Positions 1 to 7,244 of a DNA stretch of 18,566 nt are shown in pieces. The notes under the pieces are model-generated. The model did not search any database. It was not told where the DNA came from and worked only from the letters and a program-made list of their open reading frames with translations. The position numbers and the translations under genes were made by a program. The DNA lies in NCBI GenBank assembly GCA_045661205.1, contig JAZRFE010000009.1:1-18566 (forward strand), written 5' to 3'. This stretch comes from HGM04593 sp045661205 (GTDB taxonomy: Bacteria > Bacteroidota > Bacteroidia > Bacteroidales > Bacteroidaceae). How positions within the stretch are numbered: position 1 is the first letter of the stretch; each line of letters begins with the position of its first letter.

Positions 1-114
1 GGAAATTCCTGAACAAAGGAAGTGACGACTGATGCGCTCGTGTGCCGGGCCTTTGGTTCTTTGGGCGCCAAAGAACATATAAATAAATCAACTTATCGGA
101 TTGCAACCAAAAAA
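1..114. repeat. Left copy of 114-bp direct terminal repeat
   Basis: These 114 bases are identical to 18453-18566, in the same orientation. The left copy starts inside a hairpin arm that is complete in the right copy (18438-18461), so the window begins in the middle of the element. The stretch contains a perfect 9-bp inverted repeat with a 3-base loop (56-64 and 68-76) whose centre is TTTGGGCGCCAAA. The repeat ends in a run of six A (109-114), after which unique sequence begins. No gene is seen in it. Confidence 0.97.
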
Positions 115-156
115 CAAGGGTAAGAATTACCTTGAAAAAAAAGGAAATCTTACCCT
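109..156 (-). terminator. Terminator of the LysM glucosaminidase gene
   Basis: Read on the minus strand, AGGGTAAGA (156-148) pairs with TCTTACCCT (125-117) across a 22-base loop and is followed by TG and six T (the A run at 109-114). It lies 45 bases past the stop codon at 202-204. The T tract is the last part of the terminal repeat. Confidence 0.7.
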
Positions 157-201
157 CAATCCCTATAATCAATTTAAAAAAGCAATCTTTAAAGCTGTAA
201 T

Positions 202-1155
202 TTATCTAAGCCTTACAACATCACCCACTTTAAGTGTAGCATAACTCTCGTACTCGGGATTCATCTTGTAAACCTTTTTCAAGCGAACACCATATTTCTG
301 AGAAATCGAATAGAGACTCTCGCCATTGCCTGTCGTGTGGAAACGGTACTCTTTGCTTGCCTTGCTGCGTTTCTTTTCGAGATAGATAATATCTCCGGCC
401 TTGATATTGTAATCTTTGTAAAGGTCGTTGTATTTTATCAGCTTGCGACGCGAAATACCAAGTTCTTTCGAAAGAGACTTGAAGGTGTCACCGGTGTTTG
501 CCACCACATAGAGGAGTCCGCTTGACATGAATATGGGGCGACTACCGGAAAAATTGCTGTTGGTGCCACCACTGAGTAATGGCGATACATCTTTCCTGGA
601 ATATGTGTCATACTCATAGAGTCGGTAGCGTTCGATGAGGTTTATCAGTTTCTGAGGATAAGCGGGATCCTCGGCATATCCGGCCTTTTTCAACCCTCGC
701 GCCCAACCTTTGTAGTCGGTGGTGCTTAGTTCAAAGAGAGCTGCGTAACGAGGTTTCTTGAGGAACTGCGAGTGGTCTTCGTAGGAGTCGCGCGCACTGT
801 CGTAGACGCGAAACTCACACAGGCGACCGTTGTCCATGGTTGTCGTCGTGCGACCTGTCCAATTGTTATGTGCCTTGATGCCGAAGTGGTTGTTGGATTT
901 TTGCGTGAGGGTGCTCTTTCCTGCTCCCGACTCCAGCAATCCTTGCGCAAGGGTGATGCTGGCGGGTATCTTGTGACGGTGCATCTGCTCCACTGCTATC
1001 GGATAATATGTCAGGATGTATGCCTCGTAGGAGTTTGAGGCACCTGTAACTGTCGTGTTTGCTTTGGGCGATGCTGTTGTGTGGTGTGTGGTGCTGCATG
1101 ATGCAAGCGCACATGCCACTATTGCCACCATTGTGATGCTGAAAATGTGTCTCAT
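202..1155 (-). CDS. Lipoprotein glucosaminidase (GH73-like) with two LysM repeats
   Basis: This 317-residue protein is a probable peptidoglycan hydrolase acting in the periplasm or at the outer membrane. A lipoprotein signal ends at the lipobox LASC, with Cys20 as the predicted lipidation site. Residues about 45-180 match the flagellar-FlgJ-like glucosaminidase domain: the LLESGAGKS segment carries the likely catalytic Glu75, followed by NNHFGIK and the YxDHSQFL-type segment. Two LysM repeats (about 215-260 and 270-316) should bind glycan chains. The start is the ATG at 1155, which gives a complete signal peptide. The gene is divergent from the cytidine deaminase gene and ends at its own terminator. 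The family assignment is strong; the exact bond cleaved is inferred. Confidence 0.9.
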   Translation of the reverse strand: MRHIFSITMVAIVACALASCSTTHHTTASPKANTTVTGASNSYEAYILTYYPIAVEQMHRHKIPASITLAQGLLESGAGKSTLTQKSNNHFGIKAHNNWTGRTTTTMDNGRLCEFRVYDSARDSYEDHSQFLKKPRYAALFELSTTDYKGWARGLKKAGYAEDPAYPQKLINLIERYRLYEYDTYSRKDVSPLLSGGTNSNFSGSRPIFMSSGLLYVVANTGDTFKSLSKELGISRRKLIKYNDLYKDYNIKAGDIIYLEKKRSKASKEYRFHTTGNGESLYSISQKYGVRLKKVYKMNPEYESYATLKVGDVVRLR

Positions 1156-1178
1156 GTATAAAATTTATTTTCGAAGTA

Positions 1179-1209
1179 CAAATTAAACGAATAAATTGGT
1201 TTTATGCAA
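1179..1209 (-). promoter_or_regulatory. Possible promoter of the glucosaminidase gene
   Basis: On the minus strand TTAATTTG (1186-1179) resembles the Bacteroidota -7 box TAnnTTTG with one mismatch. A TTG (1209-1207) lies 20 bases upstream as a candidate -33 element. It overlaps the promoter region of the divergent cdd operon. Confidence 0.35.
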
Positions 1210-1227
1210 GCGTTTATTTTATCTTTG
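1196..1227 (+). promoter_or_regulatory. Distal promoter (P1) of the cdd operon
   Basis: TATCTTTG at 1220-1227 matches the Bacteroidota -7 consensus and TTG at 1196-1198 lies 21 bases upstream. The 17-base string CGTTTATTTTATCTTTG (1211-1227) is repeated exactly at 1295-1311. A transcript from here would carry a leader of about 100 bases with two small hairpins (1227-1238 and 1270-1283). Confidence 0.5.
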
Positions 1228-1294
1228 AGATAAATCTCGAAGATTGGCTGCACTCGCTGTGAAATATATTGAAGCAAGCTTCATATTTTTCGCT

Positions 1295-1311
1295 CGTTTA
1301 TTTTATCTTTG
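1295..1311 (+). promoter_or_regulatory. Proximal promoter (P2) of the cdd operon
   Basis: This is the second copy of CGTTTATTTTATCTTTG, containing the -7 box TATCTTTG at 1304-1311, 21 bases before the ATG at 1333. No good -33 box is visible. A TTG inside the box (1309-1311) opens the reading frame further upstream but is unlikely to be a start codon, because it lies in the promoter itself. Confidence 0.6.
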
Positions 1312-1332
1312 CCTGCACAGAGTCACTATTTT

Positions 1333-1821
1333 ATGAAAGAGATAATTCTAAAGACTACAGTCAAGGTGTGTTCTTACGATGAACTGCCGACAGCCGACCG
1401 ACAGTTGGCTGATGCAGCGCGCGAAGCTGCAAGAAAGAGTTATGCTCCCTACTCGCGTTTCAACGTCGGCGCAGCCGCACGTCTCGAAGGCGGAGAGGTT
1501 GTAACAGGCAGCAATCAAGAAAATGCCGCCTATCCTTCGGGCTTGTGTGCCGAGCGCACGACACTCTTTTGCGCGGGGGCGCAACATCCCGAAAAGAGTG
1601 TGGAGGCATTGGCCATCGCCGCACGTACCGAAGCGGGAGAGTTGGAACGCCCTATCTCACCCTGCGGAGCATGCCGCCAGGTGATGCTCGAGACGGAGAT
1701 GCGCTCGTCGCGTCCCATGCGCATCATTCTCTACGGAGCGCAAGAGTGCCACATAATAGAGGGCGGAACTAGGGATTTGTTGCCACTCTCCTTTGGCTCG
1801 GATTTTTTGGAAAATGTTTAA
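1333..1821 (+). CDS. cdd: Cytidine deaminase
   Basis: This 162-residue enzyme should hydrolyse cytidine and deoxycytidine to uridine and deoxyuridine in pyrimidine salvage in the cytoplasm. The zinc-deaminase signature is complete: NQEN (61-64), then CAE with Cys72 as a zinc ligand and Glu74 as the proton shuttle, then PCGAC with Cys111 and Cys114 as the other ligands. A three-cysteine zinc site is typical of the homotetrameric form, and the length fits that form. The ATG at 1333 is preferred over an upstream in-frame TTG at 1309, which overlaps the -7 box. The gene ends 13 bases before the phosphatase gene, so the two are probably cotranscribed. Confidence 0.95.
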   Translation: MKEIILKTTVKVCSYDELPTADRQLADAAREAARKSYAPYSRFNVGAAARLEGGEVVTGSNQENAAYPSGLCAERTTLFCAGAQHPEKSVEALAIAARTEAGELERPISPCGACRQVMLETEMRSSRPMRIILYGAQECHIIEGGTRDLLPLSFGSDFLENV

Positions 1822-1834
1822 ACTTTATACCCTT

Positions 1835-2311
1835 ATGAAAAAGATAATGTTCGTCTGCCATGGCAATATATGTCGTTCGCCAATGGCGGAATTTGTATTC
1901 AAGGACATGGTTGCCAAGCGCGGGCTCGATGATAAGTTTTACATTCGTTCATCGGCCACGAGCAGCGAAGAGATAGGAAACGGAGTCTACCCTCCTGCTG
2001 CCTTTGAGCTTGGTCGCAACAACATAGCCATAGACAAAAACAAACGCGCTGCACGCATCACTCGCGAGGACTACCTCGACTACGACATGATTATAGTGAT
2101 GGAACAGTACAACATCAGAAATCTGAGCGCAGTTGCGGGTTTCGACCCCGAAAACAAGATATGGAAACTGCTGGACTTTGAGACGCCAGACGCTGTGGAA
2201 CAATGTGCCGGTGGTGATATTTCCGACCCTTGGTATCATGGCGATTTCTCTAAGACATACAAGGAGATAGCTCGCGGTTGCGCAGGACTGCTCAAGTATC
2301 TTGGCTACTGA
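1835..2311 (+). CDS. Low-molecular-weight protein tyrosine phosphatase
   Basis: This 158-residue cytoplasmic protein carries the CX5R phosphate-binding loop right at its N-terminus (CHGNICRS, nucleophile Cys8, Arg14). It also has the general-acid motif SDPWY with Asp131. Both are diagnostic of the LMW-PTP family, which removes phosphate from tyrosine residues. The ATG at 1835 places the loop at the usual distance from the start; an upstream in-frame ATG at 1814 overlaps the end of cdd and would add seven unconserved residues. In many bacteria the partner is a tyrosine kinase for capsule export, but no such gene is nearby. Bacteroidota homologues are of general or unknown substrate. Confidence 0.93.
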   Translation: MKKIMFVCHGNICRSPMAEFVFKDMVAKRGLDDKFYIRSSATSSEEIGNGVYPPAAFELGRNNIAIDKNKRAARITREDYLDYDMIIVMEQYNIRNLSAVAGFDPENKIWKLLDFETPDAVEQCAGGDISDPWYHGDFSKTYKEIARGCAGLLKYLGY

Positions 2312-2370
2312 TATTAGGGGCAAAAGGAGCAAAAAAAGAGCAAACGGCACAAATATTCAAAAAAGCAACG

Positions 2371-2378
2371 TACCTTTA
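2371..2378 (+). promoter_or_regulatory. Possible -7 box for the GH97 gene
   Basis: TACCTTTA differs from the TAnnTTTG consensus only at the last base and lies 34 bases before the ATG at 2413. The 101-base gap after the phosphatase gene is A-rich and has no terminator, so read-through from the cdd operon is also possible. Confidence 0.35.
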
Positions 2379-2412
2379 CAAAAGCACACATTATTCATTT
2401 AACATATATATT

Positions 2413-4365
2413 ATGAACAGATTCATTAGAAAAGTATCTGCGATGATGTTGTTGGCATTGATTCCCATAGCTATGCATGCGCAGAAGGTGGTAAAAATTG
2501 CATCACCCGACAAGAAAATCACAGTAGACCTCACAACCGAAAAGGGGAATTTCGGATGGACAGTAAACCGCGACGGAGCGAAAGTCTTCTCAATGGAAGA
2601 TGTAAGAATGATTATCAACGGCAAGACCTATGCCGGCAACGCAGCTGTGAAAAATGTAAAACAGAAGAGCGTTAGCGAGACTATCAAGCCCGTAGTTCCT
2701 TTGAAATTCTCAACCATCGAGAGCAACTACACCGAAGCAATTATCAGTTTCGGCTCTTACTCTGTGGAGATGCGCGTTATGAACAACGCTGTTGCTTACC
2801 GTTTCGTTACAAATATCAAGGGCGAGGTTACCGTTGAGAACGACCTCTTCACCATGATTCCCGCCGACGGATACACAACACACTTCCAGCCCTGCGGCTC
2901 TTTCAACACCTCATACGAGAGCCACTACCAGCACAAGTCGGTAGAGGATTGGGTAAGAGACAACAGGCTCGCAACAGTGCCCATGCTTCTTTCGGGCAAC
3001 AACGACACTCAGCTTCTCATTGGCGAGAGCGACGTTGATGACTACCCCCGCATATTCTTCAAGGGCAACCGCAAAGGTATCTCAACAGCCTTCCCCAAAT
3101 CGCCCATCAAATGGGAGCCCTGGGGCGACCGCGGATGGACCATCACCGAGGAGGGACACTACATTGCAAAGACACAGGGTAAACGTACATTCCCTTGGCG
3201 TTACGTAGTTATCACCGACTCTAAAGGTATCATCGAGCAGACAGTACCCGCACAGTTGGCACGCAAAAGCGTACTCACTGACACCGACTGGATTAAGCCC
3301 GGACAGGTAAGTTGGGAATGGTGGAACGGCGCAGTTCCTTACGGTCCCGATGTTGATTTCCGCGCAGGTAACAACTACGACACATATGCTTACTTCATCG
3401 ACTTTGCAGCGAAATATGGCATCGAGTATATCCTTCTCGATGAGGGTTGGGCCGAGAGCACACGCGACCCCTATAAAGCTAAATCAGACATGCACCTCGA
3501 CAAACTTATCAAGTATGGTAAGGAGAAGGGAGTAGGCATAGTTATATGGTTGCCTTGGCTGACAGTGGAAAACAACTTCGACCTCTTCAAGAAATATGCC
3601 GAGTGGGGCGTTGCCGGAGTTAAGATTGACTTCATGGACCACGCCGACCAGTGGATGGTAAACTTCTACAAAAGAGTAATGATAGAGGCTGCAAAGAACA
3701 AGCTCCTCGTGGACATGCACGGCTCGTTCACTCCCATGGGTTTGGAGTATGAGTACCCCAACTTCCTCTCTTATGAGGGCGTGCTTGGTCTTGAGCAGAT
3801 GGGTGGTTGTCGCCCCGACAACACACTGTTCCTCCCCTTCATCCGTAACGCCGTAGGTGCAGCCGACTTCACCCCCGGAGGTATGAACAACCGTCAGCCC
3901 CACAACAACCAGGGTGGTCGCCCCAACTCGGTAGTATCGGGCACACGCGCCTACCAGATGGCACTTTACGTGGTTCTCGAGAGCGGTATTCAGATGTTGG
4001 CCGACAACCCCGCAGAGTACTATAAGAACGACGATTGTACAAAATATATCGCATCGGTACCCACAACATGGGACGAGACACGCGCTCTTGCCTCAGAGGT
4101 TGGAAAATATGTAATCGTGGCTAAACGTAAAGGCGACAAGTGGTTCATCGGCGGTATCTGCAACGGTGACCAGGATAGACTCAAATTCGATGTTAAGCTC
4201 GACTTCCTGGGCGACAAAGAGTACAAGCTCACAGGCTACAAAGACGGTATCAACGCCGACATGCAGGCTATGCACTACAACAAGGTGGAGCAGAAGGTTA
4301 CAAAGAATAGCACCATCGAGATAAAGATGGTTAAGAACGGTGGATTCGCTGCTGTGATTGAATAA
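2413..4365 (+). CDS. Secreted glycoside hydrolase family 97 (alpha-glycosidase)
   Basis: This 650-residue periplasmic or surface enzyme has a signal peptide predicted to be cleaved after MHA (Ala23). An N-terminal beta-sandwich (about 24-280) precedes a TIM barrel with the segments WEWWNG, LLDEGW and KIDFMD, then a short C-terminal beta domain. All are characteristic of GH97. From memory, the retaining member BtGH97b uses Asp415 and Glu470; here Asp406 (in KIDFMD) and Glu461 (in GLEQ) show the same spacing of 55. This favours a retaining mechanism, and alpha-galactosidase-like activity is a reasonable guess. The ATG at 2413 is chosen because it begins the signal peptide; the frame is open further upstream. 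No SusC/SusD pair is next to it. Confidence 0.93.
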   Translation: MNRFIRKVSAMMLLALIPIAMHAQKVVKIASPDKKITVDLTTEKGNFGWTVNRDGAKVFSMEDVRMIINGKTYAGNAAVKNVKQKSVSETIKPVVPLKFSTIESNYTEAIISFGSYSVEMRVMNNAVAYRFVTNIKGEVTVENDLFTMIPADGYTTHFQPCGSFNTSYESHYQHKSVEDWVRDNRLATVPMLLSGNNDTQLLIGESDVDDYPRIFFKGNRKGISTAFPKSPIKWEPWGDRGWTITEEGHYIAKTQGKRTFPWRYVVITDSKGIIEQTVPAQLARKSVLTDTDWIKPGQVSWEWWNGAVPYGPDVDFRAGNNYDTYAYFIDFAAKYGIEYILLDEGWAESTRDPYKAKSDMHLDKLIKYGKEKGVGIVIWLPWLTVENNFDLFKKYAEWGVAGVKIDFMDHADQWMVNFYKRVMIEAAKNKLLVDMHGSFTPMGLEYEYPNFLSYEGVLGLEQMGGCRPDNTLFLPFIRNAVGAADFTPGGMNNRQPHNNQGGRPNSVVSGTRAYQMALYVVLESGIQMLADNPAEYYKNDDCTKYIASVPTTWDETRALASEVGKYVIVAKRKGDKWFIGGICNGDQDRLKFDVKLDFLGDKEYKLTGYKDGINADMQAMHYNKVEQKVTKNSTIEIKMVKNGGFAAVIE

Positions 4366-4386
4366 CAGAGACTCCCAACAATAGAC

Positions 4387-4424
4387 AAAAATATGGTTGC
4401 CTTTTTCGAGGCAACCATATTTTT
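4387..4424. terminator. Bidirectional terminator between convergent genes
   Basis: A perfect 16-bp inverted repeat (4387-4402 and 4409-4424) with the 6-base loop TTTTCG has T-rich ends on both strands. It lies 21 bases after the GH97 stop codon and 66 bases after the minus-strand gene ending at 4491, so it can serve both. Confidence 0.93.
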
Positions 4425-4490
4425 TATTCTTAGAAATAGAGTTTATATTTCTCTTTGTCGCGGGTGCGACGGCATCAAGAAGGAGAAACC

Positions 4491-5093
4491 TCACTCCACA
4501 TACAACCAATTAGTCTGCTTTTCCCGGGAGAAGTAGCCCCAAATATAAAGCGGTCTGACAAAGCCGCCATATTTGATGTAGCCGTACCCATATTCCCCCA
4601 TATCGAGATAGGTTGCATCAGTGCAATATTTGCTGCAATAATGCGCAAAAGCAGTCATTGTCATCGGGTAGTTTGATTCCAATATAAAGGCCTCTTTCTT
4701 GGTTTTACACAATGCCCTGCGTATGTATTTGCGAGAATCCTTAAAGGTCATAGGCTTAGAGTTGTAAACCAACGTCAGCTGCTGAAAGCCGTTATCCGAC
4801 CTCCATTTAGGACTGATGATAAAATAGTCGTCCACCAAGGAGACCTTTCTTTTTTTATTATCATGATAGCTCTTGCCATTGATTCTATATGCCCCTGTAA
4901 TTTCGCCATTAACATCGGTAAAAGCTGCGGGGAGGCACATTTTTGCATTTTGAGGCCTTGTCTTTGACCATTTCAATTTACCCTCGGGCAATTCAAATTT
5001 AGTCACTCGCCTCTCTACATGGAGATAAGCAAGCCCCAAACACAAACACACAACAGCAGCGGTTATGCCCAAAGTCAATAGAAAGCGCTTCAT
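4491..5093 (-). CDS. Membrane-anchored protein of unknown function, possibly NAGPA-like
   Basis: I do not recognise this 200-residue protein with confidence. Residues about 5-25 form a hydrophobic segment after MKR, acting as a signal peptide or a single membrane anchor, so the rest should lie outside the cytoplasm. The order LPAAFT...GEITGAYRINGKSY near residue 55, then PMTMTAFAHYC, then DATYLDMGEYGYG near residue 165, recalls the layout of phosphodiester glycosidase (NAGPA) domains. The usual NLDGGGS-type motif is replaced by YLDMGEYGYG, so catalysis by that mechanism is doubtful. It stands alone between the tRNA terminator and the bidirectional terminator. No good promoter match was found upstream. 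The coding call is firm; the fold is a guess. Confidence 0.75.
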   Translation of the reverse strand: MKRFLLTLGITAAVVCLCLGLAYLHVERRVTKFELPEGKLKWSKTRPQNAKMCLPAAFTDVNGEITGAYRINGKSYHDNKKRKVSLVDDYFIISPKWRSDNGFQQLTLVYNSKPMTFKDSRKYIRRALCKTKKEAFILESNYPMTMTAFAHYCSKYCTDATYLDMGEYGYGYIKYGGFVRPLYIWGYFSREKQTNWLYVE

Positions 5094-5179
5094 TACTATT
5101 ACTTGTTTCTTGTTTTAATTCTACATGCAAAGGCTGTTCAAAGTTTACCACTCGACTTTTGCAAACCATATAAAAAAGC

Positions 5180-5216
5180 AAAAGCCTCGAAAATCGTTTG
5201 ATTTTCAAGGCTTTTT
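5180..5216 (-). terminator. Terminator downstream of tRNA-Pro
   Basis: The arms 183-195 and 200-212 (offset 5000) pair as AGCCT and GAAAATC blocks around one mismatch with a GTTT loop. On the minus strand the stem is followed by TTTT and then a further T run. It begins five bases beyond the tRNA 3' end. Confidence 0.8.
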
Positions 5217-5220
5217 CCAG

Positions 5221-5295
5221 TCGGGGTGACTGGATTCGAACCAGCGACCACACGCCCCCCAGACGCGTACTCTAACCGGGCTGAGCTACACCCCG
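5221..5295 (-). tRNA. tRNA-Pro (anticodon GGG)
   Basis: The minus strand folds as a 75-base cloverleaf. The acceptor is CGGGGTG paired with CACCCCG, with discriminator A at 5221. The D stem is GCTC/GAGT, the anticodon stem CGCGT/GCGTG has loop CTGGGGG, and the T arm is GCTGG-TTCGAAT-CCAGT. Loop positions 34-36 read GGG, which decodes CCC/CCU proline codons. CCA is not encoded. It has its own promoter and terminator. Confidence 0.96.
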
Positions 5296-5311
5296 CTTGG
5301 GTTTTGCGTTG

Positions 5312-5341
5312 CAAAGGTACAACATTTTTTTCATCCTGCAA
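5312..5341 (-). promoter_or_regulatory. Promoter of tRNA-Pro
   Basis: On the minus strand TACCTTTG (5319-5312) is a perfect -7 box, with TTGC (5341-5338) 18 bases upstream as the -33 element. Transcription would begin about 10 bases before the mature tRNA. The rest of 5342-5468 is AT-rich with no further feature that I can support. Confidence 0.75.
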
Positions 5342-5468
5342 TAGTTTTTGAAGAAAATTTTAAGTTTTTCTACATTTTTCTTCTATTAGCGGCATAATCA
5401 CCACTTTCTCACCTACAAAATCGCACCTATGCACCACAAGAGCCTGCTTGCGCCAAACGCAAAACATC

Positions 5469-7229
5469 TTAACATTTTCCCTGCACTTCGCGCATCACTC
5501 TCAGCCAATTTCCGCCCCATATAGCGGCGATATCAACCTCTTTATAACCGCGACGCAACAATTCGCGCGTAACGTTTATCAACTGCGAAGCATCACGACA
5601 ACCTATAATGGTGCCGTCGCCGTCAAAATCGGTACCTATACCCACATGTTCCACCCCTGCGATGGCTATTGCATGCTGAAGATGGCGCATAAAATCGTCG
5701 AGTGTCGCCTCGCCATCCTTCACCAAAAAGCCTTTGTACATTGTTATCTGAACAACGCCACCGCGAGCAGCTATCGCAGCTATCTGTTCATCGGTGAGGT
5801 TGCGCGGATGGTCGCACAACGCCTTGCACGATGAGTGGGAGCAGACAACGGGCACTGCGCTTGCATCGAGGACATCGTAGAAACTCTTCTCCGATGCGTG
5901 GGAGAGATCAATCATCATGCCCACGCGGTTCATTTCGGCTACAACGTCACGACCGAATGCGCTGAGGCCTCCATGTTCACCGGCGCCACGTGCCGAGTCG
6001 CATATATCGTTGTCGCCATTGTGACAAAGAGTCATATACACCACGCCAGCATCGCGAAACCTCTTTATATTGGAAAGGTCGCGACCTATTGCATAGCCAT
6101 TCTCTATTGCCGGCATTATTATCTTTTTACCAGCGCGTTTGAGCGATGCAAGCTCGGCAGGGGTGTCGCAGAGTGCCACATGAGCACTGTTGCTCGCAAC
6201 CCTTACACTAATGCCGCCAAGCAGACGCCATGCCTTTTCCGTCACACTACGCAACGACTCCTCGTCGCGAGCCTCTTGCTTGAGATATGCCGCCATGGTA
6301 ACGACATCAAGACCACCCTCGTGCATTTTATGCAGATCGACAAGAGCTTTGTCGCTACGCTCTTCGAGCTTGTAGCCTTCGTCGAAAAGCATGGGAGTGT
6401 CGCAATGTGAATCGACAGTCAATATCATTTCGTGAAGTGTACGTGCGCGGCGATATAGGGCTGCCTCGGAGACGAGCCAGTCGAAGAGGGGCATCATGCA
6501 ACGGTTGTCGTCTTTGAGAATGAAACATTCGGGATGCCACTGCACGCCGACCATCGGGCGACCATCGGTAGTCTCCATAGCTTCGATAACTCCGTCGGTG
6601 GCAACAGCTGTCACGCGGAACCCGTCGGGAACAGCCGAAACAGCCTGATGATGAAAACTGTTCACTGCCAATGTATCACCAAAAAAGCTGTGCAGGAGTG
6701 TTCCGGGCAGAATATTCACATCGTGTGTGGCAACGCCTCGCTCCTCTTCCTGACTGTGCCCAAGCAATCCATCGCCAAGAGCAGCATAAATATCCTGATG
6801 CACCTTTCCACCAAGAGCAGCAGCCATCGTCTGAATGCCGCGACATATTCCTAATATGGGAATCTGCCTATCGACCGCAAGCCTCACAAGCATCAATTCC
6901 TGTTCGTCGCGAGGCTCGTTTATATTATGTAAAAGGTTGAAGTCGGGTTCCTCGCCCATGTAGCGGGGGTCAATATCCGCGCCACCCGACAGCAACAGAG
7001 CATCTAACGAGTCGAGCATGGAGAGTAGCTGTTCGCGATGGGGATAAGGGGGTATAATCATGGGTACACCACCGGCCTCGAGCACCGAGAGATAATATCC
7101 GCGCGCAAGACAGCAGTTTCCGTCGCTGAAATTACCGGAAATGCCGATGAGCGGCTTGCGGCCGCTCATCGGATATTTGCGGTGCAGTTCAGCATATTCA
7201 TTATCAAGATTGAACTGTTCCGTTACCAT
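5469..7229 (-). CDS. Fused gamma-glutamyl hydrolase (C26) and membrane-type dipeptidase (M19)
   Basis: This 586-residue protein joins two hydrolases. Residues about 25-260 are a class I glutamine-amidotransferase-like C26 domain of the PuuD type (gamma-glutamyl-GABA hydrolase), with nucleophile Cys129 in GICRG and the pair His232 and Glu234 in QWHPE. Residues about 267-586 are an M19 renal-dipeptidase domain with all expected metal ligands: His275 and Asp277 (DSHCD), Glu376, His444 (DLSHAS), His465 (CSHSS), and Asp534 in GIGTDFDG. No signal peptide is seen, so it should act in the cytoplasm. A plausible joint role is removal of a gamma-linked glutamyl group followed by cleavage of the released dipeptide, as in glutathione-like or peptidoglycan-derived peptides. 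It follows the Lrp-type regulator gene by 15 bases. Confidence 0.93.
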   Translation of the reverse strand: MVTEQFNLDNEYAELHRKYPMSGRKPLIGISGNFSDGNCCLARGYYLSVLEAGGVPMIIPPYPHREQLLSMLDSLDALLLSGGADIDPRYMGEEPDFNLLHNINEPRDEQELMLVRLAVDRQIPILGICRGIQTMAAALGGKVHQDIYAALGDGLLGHSQEEERGVATHDVNILPGTLLHSFFGDTLAVNSFHHQAVSAVPDGFRVTAVATDGVIEAMETTDGRPMVGVQWHPECFILKDDNRCMMPLFDWLVSEAALYRRARTLHEMILTVDSHCDTPMLFDEGYKLEERSDKALVDLHKMHEGGLDVVTMAAYLKQEARDEESLRSVTEKAWRLLGGISVRVASNSAHVALCDTPAELASLKRAGKKIIMPAIENGYAIGRDLSNIKRFRDAGVVYMTLCHNGDNDICDSARGAGEHGGLSAFGRDVVAEMNRVGMMIDLSHASEKSFYDVLDASAVPVVCSHSSCKALCDHPRNLTDEQIAAIAARGGVVQITMYKGFLVKDGEATLDDFMRHLQHAIAIAGVEHVGIGTDFDGDGTIIGCRDASQLINVTRELLRRGYKEVDIAAIWGGNWLRVMREVQGKC

Positions 7230-7244
7230 TTTTATTTATATTGC

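Noticed and set aside
1309..1332. Upstream TTG start for cytidine deaminase
   Set aside because: The TTG is part of the -7 promoter box, so it would lie upstream of the transcript start of P2.
2278..2412. N-terminal extension of the GH97 frame
   Set aside because: It overlaps the phosphatase gene and would bury the signal peptide; the ATG at 2413 starts a normal secretion signal.
5450..5464. Short inverted repeat TTGCG/CGCAA as terminator of the C26-M19 gene
   Set aside because: The stem has only five pairs and no T tract on the minus strand; I could not support a terminator before the tRNA.
5448..6410. Two nearly continuous plus-strand frames (128 and 191 codons) opposite the M19 domain
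   Set aside because: They are antisense to a gene with intact catalytic motifs, match no family, and have no promoter. They are explained by codon bias of the minus-strand gene.
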